Source: Urbifossiella sp046350095 (GTDB lineage Bacteria > Planctomycetota > Planctomycetia > Gemmatales > Gemmataceae). From it: DNA of 64,000 nt. Positions 25,330 through 34,300 of this stretch are shown piece after piece. Below the pieces are notes generated by a model, which saw only the letters and a program-made list of their open reading frames with translations, was not told the DNA's origin and ran no database searches. The stretch spans positions 682,001 to 746,000 of the forward strand of contig JAXMBA010000002.1 in the NCBI GenBank assembly GCA_046350095.1, written 5' to 3'. Each line of letters starts with the position of its first letter. Positions within the stretch are counted from its first letter, which is position 1. Both the position numbers and the translations under genes were made by a program.

Positions 25330-26580
25330 TTACCCTATCTCGGCTGCGATCTCGATCGCCAGCGCCGAGTTCCGTTCCGCGTAGACCTGCGTCACGTCCG
25401 CCCGCTCGTGCCCGAGGGCGACCTGGGCACCCTCCAGCCCGTAGCGGTGCCGGACGACCGTCCCGTGCGTGTGCCGGAGCTGGTTCGGGTGCCAGTGCGG
25501 GACCGCGTCGTAGTTCCCCGCCCCCGCCAGCCGCCCCCGCCGCTCGTTGGCCATCTCGACCGCGCGCGTGACGGCGTGCCCGTACCCCGTCCCGTCGTAC
25601 CTCTCGGCCGGCCGCCGCTTGGGTACCGCGACGCGGACCCGGGCGTTCCGGGCGACGTGAGACGGGTACCGCGGCGTCTTCCGGGCCGCCGCCCGCTCGG
25701 CGTGCAGCCGCGCCACCGCCCGCCGCGGGCTGAAGTAGTGGTCGGTCGGCTCCGCCGGCTCGAACTCCGCCAGGATCGCTTGCGCCCTGGGGCCGATGGC
25801 GATCACCCGGGCCTTCCCCCGCCACCCCGTCTTGTGCTGGGGCGGCCTGTACAGCCAGACCGGGTCGGTCCGGTCGATGTCACACGGCCGGAGGGCGCAC
25901 GCCTCGCCCGGCCGCATCCCGGTCAGCAACTGTAACTGCACCATCGCCGCCACCTCGGGGCGAAGGTGCGGTAGGGTCGCGGCCACCGCGTCCGCGGCGA
26001 CGGGCCCAACCGGCGGGGCCTCGCGGACCGACGCCCGCCCCTTCTGGAGGCCGGCCACGGACGTCAGCCGCTGGTAGACGGCGAACGCGACAAGTTCCTC
26101 CCCGGCGGCCCACTTGAACACCCGGCGGACCCGGTTGACCCGCTGGTTGACCAGCCGCCGGCACCAGTCGCGGGTGACGAACGCCTGCCGCAGGGCCTTC
26201 AGGGCGAGCGGGCCGAACTCGGCGGCGGGTGTATGGCCGTAGAGCTCGCGAACGTACCGGGCGACGAGCCGGTACTCGGCCACCTCGTGGGTGCGGGTGC
26301 CGTCCGGGCGGACGTAGTGGCCGTCGGCGTGCTTGAGGAACACGAGCAGGACCTCGTTGACCGTCAGGTCCGTCCGCCCTTCCGCCGCCGGGGTCACCGC
26401 GGAAGATGGGTGCGGGGAGACGCCGAGTTCGGCGACGAGGCGGGCGTACTCGCGGCTCGCCTGGTCGGAGCCCCAGGGGCCGAGGGTGACGGTGCGGCGG
26501 CGGGTGCCGTCGTAGAGGTCGAGTACGGCGGCGTTCTTGTGGCGGCGGGGCGTGGGGATCGGCTTGCGCGGGCGGGGCAT
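25330..26580 (-). CDS. tyrosine recombinase/integrase (element A)
   Basis: The protein has 416 residues with the tyrosine-recombinase catalytic set: Arg in GMRPGEACALRP (near 220), HxxR in NQLRHTHG (near 365), LGHERADVTQVYAERN with the nucleophile Tyr near 398. The ATG at 26580 is preceded by GGAGG, and the frame is open further upstream without meaning. It is clearly paralogous to the integrase at 48503-49741, with nearly identical C-terminal blocks. A copy of the tRNA-Phe 3' core lies 110 bases upstream (26690-26733). It should catalyse site-specific integration at tRNA-Phe. Confidence 0.9.
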   Translation of the reverse strand: MPRPRKPIPTPRRHKNAAVLDLYDGTRRRTVTLGPWGSDQASREYARLVAELGVSPHPSSAVTPAAEGRTDLTVNEVLLVFLKHADGHYVRPDGTRTHEVAEYRLVARYVRELYGHTPAAEFGPLALKALRQAFVTRDWCRRLVNQRVNRVRRVFKWAAGEELVAFAVYQRLTSVAGLQKGRASVREAPPVGPVAADAVAATLPHLRPEVAAMVQLQLLTGMRPGEACALRPCDIDRTDPVWLYRPPQHKTGWRGKARVIAIGPRAQAILAEFEPAEPTDHYFSPRRAVARLHAERAAARKTPRYPSHVARNARVRVAVPKRRPAERYDGTGYGHAVTRAVEMANERRGRLAGAGNYDAVPHWHPNQLRHTHGTVVRHRYGLEGAQVALGHERADVTQVYAERNSALAIEIAAEIG

Positions 26581-26598
26581 TCTGAAGACCTCCGTAAT

Positions 26599-26669
26599 GC
26601 GGGAGTTCCCGCAAAACCAGGCTTCCGAAACCACGCCCGGGAACGCCCCGGGGTAAGCGTAACTGCTTC
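26599..26669. promoter_or_regulatory. attachment-site arm region upstream of integrase A
   Basis: The palindrome GCGGGAGTTCCCGC (26599-26612) is followed by a 36-base block (26634-26669). That block matches 49805-49840 with three mismatches and lies at exactly the same distance (56 bases) from the att core. It may hold integrase or accessory-factor binding sites and the integrase promoter. Confidence 0.5.
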
Positions 26670-26689
26670 GGTCGGATTGAGTTCTGTCG

Positions 26690-26733
26690 AGTGGGCAGTC
26701 CCAGGGTTGAACTGGGGACCTAGCGATTTTCAG
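26690..26733. repeat. att core, left end of the CRISPR-bearing element (44-bp repeat of tRNA-Phe 3' half)
   Basis: The 44 bases are identical to 49861-49904, which is the 3' half of the intact tRNA-Phe, from the anticodon loop to the discriminator base. Homology stops right after TTTTCAG. A copy at each end of a segment that starts with an integrase is the hallmark of an element inserted by a tyrosine recombinase into a tRNA gene. It also serves as the right-hand boundary of the integrase A element. Confidence 0.85.
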
Positions 26734-26842
26734 GCCGTCTGCCCCACCCCGTCCGGAGCCGCGAAACTCCTTGATTTGCTTGGAGATTACCATGTCCGGG
26801 CCGCGTTGCAAGGCCGTAGTTTCGCTGCGTGAAACTGCAAGG

Positions 26843-26886
26843 AATCGTGGTAGTGGCGGGGGTTTCGTGGTAGTCAGTGGTAGTCG
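26843..26886. repeat. integrase B arm-type repeats at the left end
   Basis: AATCGTGGTAGT (26843-26854), TTTCGTGGTAGT (26863-26874) and AGTGGTAGTCG (26876-26886) lie about 110 bases inside the left att core. The same two 12-mers, one inverted, form a palindrome near the right att core (49764-49786). They are probable arm-type binding sites of the integrase at 48503-49741. Confidence 0.6.
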
Positions 26887-26947
26887 AAAAGCCGAGCCCG
26901 TCGTGGCCGCAACTTGAGTGCGGTGGATGGCAGGGAACCGGTCTGCG

Positions 26948-29900
26948 GTGCTCAACGCCTTGCGGCGTCACTGCGGTCTGTACGCCACGTTCGCCGCCGT
27001 CCGGTCGTCCAGAGTCGTGTGCTCAACGCCTTGCGGCGTCACTGCGGTCTGCACCGCAATCGCCGTGCGGCCCCTCCATTCGGCCAGGGAGTGCTCAACG
27101 CCTTGCGGCGTCACTGCGGTCTGCACAAGGCCGCCGCGGCGGCGTCCGGCAAGGGCGTGGAGTGCTCAACGCCTTGCGGCGTCACTGCGGTCTGCACGCC
27201 CGCCGCGGGCACTGGCGCGATGAGAGGGCGCGTGTGCTCAACGCCTTGCGGCGTCACTGCGGTCTGCACGCCCACGCTATCGATCGTGCGTCGTTGCGGC
27301 TGCTGGTGCTCAACGCCTTGCGGCGTCACTGCGGTCTGCACCCCAGTACCTTTCCGCCCGGCGGGCTCGCCGCCCCGTGCTCAACGCCTTGCGGCGTCAC
27401 TGCGGTCTGCACGACCCGGGCGACGTGGCGGCGGTGGCGACCGCCGGGTGCTCAACGCCTTGCGGCGTCACTGCGGTCTGCACCTGACCCCCACCACCCA
27501 CCCCGGGAGCGGAGAGAGAGTGCTCAACGCCTTGCGGCGTCACTGCGGTCTGCACGCCGCACCTCCGCGGCCCGCAGGTCGGCCGCTTCGCAGTGCTCAA
27601 CGCCTTGCGGCGTCACTGCGGTCTGCACCGGCGGGGGTGCCACTGGCGGACGCGGCGAAGTAGTGCTCAACGCCTTGCGGCGTCACTGCGGTCTGCACCC
27701 GCACCTCCGCGGCCCGCTGGTCGGCCGCCTCGGCGTGCTCAACGCCTTGCGGCGTCACTGCGGTCTGCACCTGACCCCCACCACCCACCCCGGGAGCGGA
27801 GAGAGAGTGCTCAACGCCTTGCGGCGTCACTGCGGTCTGCACGCCGCACCTCCGCGGCCCGCAGGTCGGCCGCTTCGCAGTGCTCAACGCCTTGCGGCGT
27901 CACTGCGGTCTGCACAAGGCCGCCGCGGCGGCGTCCGGCAAGGGCGTGGAGTGCTCAACGCCTTGCGGCGTCACTGCGGTCTGCACGCCCGCCGCGGGCA
28001 CTGGCGCGATGAGAGGGCGCGTGTGCTCAACGCCTTGCGGCGTCACTGCGGTCTGCACGCCCACGCTATCGATCGTGCGTCGTTGCGGCTGCTGGTGCTC
28101 AACGCCTTGCGGCGTCACTGCGGTCTGCACCCCAGTACCTTTCCGCCCGGCGGGCTCGCCGCCCCGTGCTCAACGCCTTGCGGCGTCACTGCGGTCTGCA
28201 CGACCCGGGCGACGTGGCGGCGGTGGCGACCGCCGGGTGCTCAACGCCTTGCGGCGTCACTGCGGTCTGCACCCGCACCGGTCTCCGTCCCAGCACGCGG
28301 CCCGGGTGTGCTCAACGCCTTGCGGCGTCACTGCGGTCTGCACTCGAACTGGCCCGCTTGGCGTAACCGGAGGACGTGCGTGCTCAACGCCTTGCGGCGT
28401 CACTGCGGTCTGCACTCGAGTTGTGCGGGTGAACGCTCACCCGCTCGCCCGTGCTCAACGCCTTGCGGCGTCACTGCGGTCTGCACCCCCGGTCGGGTGC
28501 TTGGCAATCTCTGCCGCAGCGTGATCAACGCCTTGCGGCGTCACTGCGGTCTGCACATCACAACCCGGCCGATCGGCCGGGTTTTTCGTTTGGTGCTCAA
28601 CGCCTTGCGGCGTCACTGCGGTCTGCACGTGATCGGAACGCCCGTCTTCCGCCGGGCCAGCACGTGCTCAACGCCTTGCGGCGTCACTGCGGTCTGCACG
28701 TTGGAGATGACGGACGTGACGTTCGTTGACCCGCGGTGCTCAACGCCTTGCGGCGTCACTGCGGTCTGCACGCGGTTGCCGTCGGTGCGGATGACGGTGC
28801 CGGCGTAGTGCTCAACGCCTTGCGGCGTCACTGCGGTCTGCACAACGCCTTCGGGTGACCCTTCAGCGCCGCCCGAATGTGCTCAACGCCTTGCGGCGTC
28901 ACTGCGGTCTGCACCCGAGTCAGCCCGGCCCGCGCCACCAGCTCCGGGTAGTGCTCAACGCCTTGCGGCGTCACTGCGGTCTGCACTCCCACATGAACTT
29001 CGCCACCGCCCGGGGGAGCCAGTGCTCAACGCCTTGCGGCGTCACTGCGGTCTGCACCTGCCGTGCAGTGGCGGGGGTGCGAACGCCGTCGTGTGCTCAA
29101 CGCCTTGCGGCGTCACTGCGGTCTGCACCTCAAGCCCACGGTAGCGCTGCCCACGGTGGGGCGGTGCTCAACGCCTTGCGGCGTCACTGCGGTCTGCACA
29201 CTGTAAGGTTGTCATCGAAATCCCCCATGCCGTGTGCTCAACGCCTTGCGGCGTCACTGCGGTCTGCACGTCCTGGGTGCAAAGCATCGGGCACCAGTCA
29301 CCCGGGTGCTCAACGCCTTGCGGCGTCACTGCGGTCTGCACCCGACGTACACCGATCGCCACTTCTGGGGTGCGTTGTGCTCAACGCCTTGCGGCGTCAC
29401 TGCGGTCTGCACAACCGCCGCACGTTGATCCGCTTGCCGCCGAGGTTGTGCTCAACGCCTTGCGGCGTCACTGCGGTCTGCACTCAACTGCTCCTCCACC
29501 AACTTCACAGACGGCGCGTCGTGCTCAACGCCTTGCGGCGTCACTGCGGTCTGCACGTGGCGGGTGAACGATGGGGGCAGGCGGGTTAGCGTGCTCAACG
29601 CCTTGCGGCGTCACTGCGGTCTGCACGCGCCGACGAACGGGGCCGAGGAGATCGTGGCGGCGTGGTGCTCAACGCCTTGCGGCGTCACTGCGGTCTGCAC
29701 GCGACCTCGCACCACTTCCCGGCCGCTGCCTCAAGTGCTCAACGCCTTGCGGCGTCACTGCGGTCTGCACTCGGCGCTGTTCGTCTGGTCGGCGACGCTG
29801 CGGATGTGCTCAACGCCTTGCGGCGTCACTGCGGTCTGCACCCGCCCCGAACCGTCGGCTTGTGCCCCATGGCCTTGTGCTCAACGCCTTGCGGCGTCAC

Positions 29901-31413
29901 TGCGGTCTGCACACTCCCGCTCCCGCCGCCGCAACTCCCGCCGCTTAGGTGCTCAACGCCTTGCGGCGTCACTGCGGTCTGCACTCCGGGCTGTCATGAA
30001 CACGTCGTTCACGGCGAGGTGCTCAACGCCTTGCGGCGTCACTGCGGTCTGCACGCCCACGTCGTTCCGGGCGCTGTACCAGCAGCAGCCGTGCTCAACG
30101 CCTTGCGGCGTCACTGCGGTCTGCACGCGACCCCATCGCCAGCATCTTGGCGACGGTCACGGTGTGCTCAACGCCTTGCGGCGTCACTGCGGTCTGCACC
30201 GGCCCACGTGGACGCGATCGCGGGGCTGGACGAGTGCTCAACGCCTTGCGGCGTCACTGCGGTCTGCACGGTCCGGGCCCGGCAACTCGTCATGGCGGAC
30301 TGGGCGTGCTCAACGCCTTGCGGCGTCACTGCGGTCTGCACACGACTGGGCGGTGGTGACGGCCCCGTCCGAGTGCGAGTGCTCAACGCCTTGCGGCGTC
30401 ACTGCGGTCTGCACACTCCTTGCCGAACGCGGCCGACACGTCGCCGAGGTGCTCAACGCCTTGCGGCGTCACTGCGGTCTGCACGCGGCTGGTCGGCGTC
30501 GGCTTCGTGGAGCTTGGGGCGTGCTCAACGCCTTGCGGCGTCACTGCGGTCTGCACGCCCCGGCTCCTGAAGGAACATCCCGAAGGGCCGGTGCTCAACG
30601 CCTTGCGGCGTCACTGCGGTCTGCACCCGCCACATCATCGCCGCCCGCAGGTTCAGGAACTTGTGCTCAACGCCTTGCGGCGTCACTGCGGTCTGCACCC
30701 GCGACACCCTCGACGCGACCGGCCTGCCGTGGGTGTGCTCAACGCCTTGCGGCGTCACTGCGGTCTGCACCGTCGGCAAGGGGCCGGATTCCGCCCTCAC
30801 CGCCAGGTGCTCAACGCCTTGCGGCGTCACTGCGGTCTGCACAGACGGCCCACGTGGACGCGATCGCGGGGCTGGACGAGTGCTCAACGCCTTGCGGCGT
30901 CACTGCGGTCTGCACACGACGGACGTGGTTGCCACGCCGGGGTCGAGTACGTGCTCAACGCCTTGCGGCGTCACTGCGGTCTGCACCATCCGCGGCCTCC
31001 ACCTGAGCGCGGACAGGAAAGTGCTCAACGCCTTGCGGCGTCACTGCGGTCTGCACCTGGACCTGCTGGAAATGGCCGATCTGGTCGGCCGGTGCTCAAC
31101 GCCTTGCGGCGTCACTGCGGTCTGCACACTGTACCACTTGCACCAACGCCCACAAGGGGGTAGTGCTCAACGCCTTGCGGCGTCACTGCGGTCTGCACGC
31201 TCCCGAGGGTCAGAATCGACCCGGGCCAAACGGGTGCTCAACGCCTTGCGGCGTCACTGCGGTCTGCACTGCGGGTCGGGATCACTGGCGTCCTCTGGTC
31301 ACTCGAGTGCTCAACGCCTTGCGGCGTCACTGCGGTCTGCACGTGCTGGCGAATCTGAGCGTTCTGCGGGCGCGGGTGTGCTCAACGCCTTGCGGCGTCA
31401 CTGCGGTCTGCAC
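26948..31413 (-). CRISPR. type I-B CRISPR array, 63 repeats and 62 spacers
   Basis: The 36-base repeat begins GTGCTCAACG and ends GCGGTCTGCAC on the + strand, and spacers are 34-38 bases. Transcription on the - strand is inferred from three points. The cas genes point that way. The left-most repeat is degenerate (CTGTAC end). The - strand repeat contains the stem ACGCC-GCAA-GGCGT followed by TGAGCAC, the expected 5' handle of a Cas6 product. One more repeat is altered (28521-28556, GTGATCAACG). Seven spacers (27127-27592) recur at 27771-28236 in a rearranged order. The leader is at 31414-31661. Confidence 0.97.
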
Positions 31414-31661
31414 CGCGGGTGTCCCAAGTACCGAAACTTACAACGGTTCGCACACCTCCTTTCATGCTACTCGTGAGTCAGACGCGGCGGACATCGAATC
31501 GTGGAGCGACCAGCCCGGAAGTCGCGCGAATTCCCCTGTGAAACTCGCGTTCATGGACCCTGCCCGCTTGTCAAAGATCGGAACTCCCACGCCGATGGTG
31601 GCTTACGACCGAACGCCCACCCCCGACCCCGAACGGACGACGGCGCTTGAACGCACCGCGG
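31414..31661 (-). promoter_or_regulatory. CRISPR leader and array promoter region
   Basis: This 248-base non-coding stretch lies between the cas2 stop and the leader-proximal repeat and is less GC-rich than its surroundings. A TTGACA -35-like hexamer on the - strand is at 31569-31574, but no good -10 follows at the standard distance. The bases adjoining the first repeat (31414-31450) include AAACTTACAACGG, which may be an adaptation-anchor region. Confidence 0.6.
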
Positions 31662-31961
31662 TCAGACGATTTGGTGCCGCGGCGGTTGCTCGGTCCACTC
31701 GGGGGGGCGGTCGGTTCCGTGAATGCCAACGATACCCGCGACGCACGTCCCGCACAACGGAATGAGCAACACTTCGTCCTCCGGGTCGAGCAGCGTCGTG
31801 AGTTCCCACCGCAGCCGCTCGGCCTCCAGCTTCGTCAGCCAGCACCGGAAGACCGAGTACTGGACCCGGTGGCCGTACCCCTCCATGTGACGCGCGCACT
31901 TGCGGAGGCGCTTCTCGTCCCGCACGTCGTAGCTCACCAGCCACCACCGGGTGTCGGACAC
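31662..31961 (-). CDS. cas2: CRISPR-associated endonuclease Cas2
   Basis: This 99-residue protein has the Cas2 ferredoxin-like start WWLVSYDVRDEKRLRKCARH, with the conserved first Asp, then GHRVQYSVFRCWLT, which is the second signature. It would form the Cas1-Cas2 integration complex. It lies 21 bases after cas4-cas1, is the last cas gene of the operon, and borders the leader. Length is normal. Confidence 0.95.
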   Translation of the reverse strand: MSDTRWWLVSYDVRDEKRLRKCARHMEGYGHRVQYSVFRCWLTKLEAERLRWELTTLLDPEDEVLLIPLCGTCVAGIVGIHGTDRPPEWTEQPPRHQIV

Positions 31962-31982
31962 GGCCGTCCCTCCGGTCTGCGT

Positions 31983-33647
31983 TCAGCGAAGACGAGAGCG
32001 CGCGAACAGGCCCGGCTCCCCCGTCCACTCCTTCTCCAGCAGCCGGGCTTCTAACTCGACCGACCGGGCGTAGCTCAGCGAGTAGTTCAGCACCGAGTGC
32101 TTCCACCCCTCCTGCATCCGGTCCTCGAACAGCCCGATCGCCTTCCGCCGGCCGGCCTCGGACAGCCACACCTTCGCCTTCGTACACACGAAGTCGGCGT
32201 CCGGGTCCCACTGCCCGCGGTTCAGCGACCCGACCAGCGGCATGTCCCAGAGCGTTACCCGGAACAGCTCCATCAGGTCGAGCACGAGCGGGTAGGCGGC
32301 GCTGCGGGGGGTGTGGAAGAACCCGAGGGCCGGCTCCAGCCCGCTGGCCAGCACCGCCCGCATGACCGCCGTGTGGAGGAGTCCGTACCCGTAGCTCAGC
32401 AGCGCGTTGAACCGGTCGAGCGGGGGCCGGCGGGAGCGGCCGTCGGCCCGGAGCGCGTCCGGCACCTGCGGCCCGAGGAGGCGGCGGAGGGCGGCGAAGT
32501 AGTGGGCCGCGGCCATCCCCTCCAGTCCGCGCACGGCGTCCCGGTCGGCCGCGTCGGCGATGCGGTGGAGGGCCGGCTGGATACCGTCGAGTTGGGGCTG
32601 CACCTCGGCCCGCGCCTCGTCGTCGCCGCGGCTCGCCCGCAGCAGGTAGCGGTACTGCCCCTCCACCTTCGCCAGGGCCAGTTGCCGCGCCAGCCGCAGG
32701 CACGTCGCCTCGTCGGCCAGCGCCCGGTACTGCCGCACCCGCCGCTGCACCTGCCCCGCCGTCGGCACCAGGCTCGCCGTGTGGTGACCGGACACGCTCA
32801 GCCAGTGGACCCCGACCCCGTGCTCGACGCACTTGCGGATCGCCTGCGTGCTGACCTGGTTGAACCCGTGAACCAGCACCTCCTCGACGCCGCGGAGCGG
32901 GTACTTTACCTCGTCCCCGCCGTCGCGCGGGCGGACTACCAGGGTGTCGCCGCTCACCCCGATCGCCGTCCCATGGGCGACCACGTGGACCGCCGCCCCG
33001 TCGCGGTCGGGCGGGAACAGGCGCAGCGGCTCGCGCTCCGGGTCGTGCTCGTGGCGGACCTCCTCCGGCAGGCACACCGGCGCGAGGGAGCACTTCTCGC
33101 ACAGCCGAGGGTTATCGGTCACGGCCGGCCGGTCCACGGTCTCGCGCAGCCGCCGCGCCTCCTCAACCGCCGCCGTCAGGTCGGCCCGCGCGCGGTCGTC
33201 GATGGGCACGCGCACGCTGACGTTCGCCGCGTGATACCGCACCCGCCCCTCGGGAATTGATTGGCCGAACGCCTCTTCGAGCAGCACCGCATACGCGATG
33301 AGTTGAAGCCGGTCGGACGGCCACGCCGCGTGCCCGCCGTCGGAACCGCGGGCGGGCTTGCCGCGCTTGTGCTCGTACGGGAGGTGCGACCCGTCGCGCC
33401 GCCGCACGCAATCGACCTTGCCGACGAGCCCGAACACGTCGCTGGCGAGTTCGACGGACACACTCTCGCCGTCCTCGTCGGCTTCGAGGGCGGCGTGGAG
33501 GTGCCGCCCGGCGTAGACGCGGGCGTCGGCGACGCGAATTTCTTCGACCTCTTCGAGGTAGAAGAGGCGCCGGCAGTACGCGAGGGCGTGCAGGGCCATG
33601 ACCCGCACCGGCGGCCGGTGCGGGTCGAGCAGCGGGAGGGGGAACAC
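31983..33647 (-). CDS. cas4-cas1: Cas4-Cas1 fusion, spacer acquisition
   Basis: The protein has 554 residues. Residues about 1-190 are Cas4-like: YCRRLFYLEE supplies the first Fe-S Cys, YEHKRGK the nuclease ExK, and LCEKCSLAPVC the three C-terminal Cys. The rest is Cas1 (beta-strand domain from VVAHGTAIGVSGDTLVV, then EGMAAAHYFAAL, ALGFFHTPRSAAY and LVLDLMELFR, carrying the catalytic Glu, His and acidic residues). Cas4 selects and trims PAM-containing prespacers, and Cas1 integrates them. The GTG at 33647 lies five bases after the cas5 stop with GGAG upstream. The frame runs open far upstream but only as shadow. Fused Cas4-Cas1 is typical of MYXAN-type I-B and of I-G (formerly I-U). Confidence 0.93.
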   Translation of the reverse strand: MFPLPLLDPHRPPVRVMALHALAYCRRLFYLEEVEEIRVADARVYAGRHLHAALEADEDGESVSVELASDVFGLVGKVDCVRRRDGSHLPYEHKRGKPARGSDGGHAAWPSDRLQLIAYAVLLEEAFGQSIPEGRVRYHAANVSVRVPIDDRARADLTAAVEEARRLRETVDRPAVTDNPRLCEKCSLAPVCLPEEVRHEHDPEREPLRLFPPDRDGAAVHVVAHGTAIGVSGDTLVVRPRDGGDEVKYPLRGVEEVLVHGFNQVSTQAIRKCVEHGVGVHWLSVSGHHTASLVPTAGQVQRRVRQYRALADEATCLRLARQLALAKVEGQYRYLLRASRGDDEARAEVQPQLDGIQPALHRIADAADRDAVRGLEGMAAAHYFAALRRLLGPQVPDALRADGRSRRPPLDRFNALLSYGYGLLHTAVMRAVLASGLEPALGFFHTPRSAAYPLVLDLMELFRVTLWDMPLVGSLNRGQWDPDADFVCTKAKVWLSEAGRRKAIGLFEDRMQEGWKHSVLNYSLSYARSVELEARLLEKEWTGEPGLFARSRLR

Positions 33648-33652
33648 GGGTG

Positions 33653-34297
33653 TTACTCCGATGAGATGACCGGCAGCCGATCGGCAGCCGGCGGGGCGGA
33701 CAGCGGAACCTCCTCCAGGTCGCCGGTGGCGTATCGCGTCCCTGCCGACCCGACGTGATCGACCCAGACGGGGAACGTGAACCGCCCGCGGCGGTCCTCG
33801 CGGGTCAGGAATGCCCGTCCGGATTTCGCGGCGAATCGGGCCTTCACCCGGTCCCACGGAGACACCTCGTCCACGAGGTGCGTACTCTCGCCGAGTGAGA
33901 GCCCGCCGAAGCGGGAGACGCCGGACGGGTCCGCCAGCGCGGAGCGGACGCGGTCTTCGAGCCGCAGCGGCCCGGTCTCGCCGGACGAGTCGAGCCAGAC
34001 CAGCAGCTCGACGCCGGTGAGCAGTTGTTGGTAGTCGGGGCGGGTGTTGCCGGGCGAGCCGAGCGGCACCTTCTTCACCCGCCACACGGTCCGCAGCACG
34101 ACGCTCGTCGGCGGCTTGCTCAGCAGCACCGGGGCGACGCGGCAGCCGACGTGGCGGCGGCGGTCGGTCTCGCCGACGAGCGACAGGAGGAAGCCGTAGC
34201 ACGTCGCCGGCGGCGGCAGCGGCTCGGTCTCCAGGTACTCCCGGGCGAGCCCCTTGCGGAAGCACGCGACCGGGACGCTGACGTACACGCCGTACAT
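33653..34297 (-). CDS. cas5: Cas5 (Cmx5/DevS type) Cascade subunit
   Basis: This 214-residue protein starts MYGVYVSVPVACFRKGLARE and continues ETEPLPPPATCYGFLLSLVG. This is the Cas5 beta-strand/Gly-rich-loop start of the MYXAN group (DevS in Myxococcus). It caps the 5' handle of the crRNA in Cascade. It lies three bases from the cas7 stop, within the operon. The C-terminal half contains GRFTFPVWVDHVGSAGTRYA, conserved in this subgroup. Confidence 0.9.
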   Translation of the reverse strand: MYGVYVSVPVACFRKGLAREYLETEPLPPPATCYGFLLSLVGETDRRRHVGCRVAPVLLSKPPTSVVLRTVWRVKKVPLGSPGNTRPDYQQLLTGVELLVWLDSSGETGPLRLEDRVRSALADPSGVSRFGGLSLGESTHLVDEVSPWDRVKARFAAKSGRAFLTREDRRGRFTFPVWVDHVGSAGTRYATGDLEEVPLSAPPAADRLPVISSE

Positions 34298-34300
34298 CGC

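Noticed and set aside
26877..31163. Long open frames with repeated STPCGVTAVCT, LNALRRHCGLH or QRLAASLRSA units across the array
   Set aside because: They are translations of the CRISPR repeat in three frames. Units of about 71-72 bases and spacer-like variable parts show that this is an array, not a protein gene.
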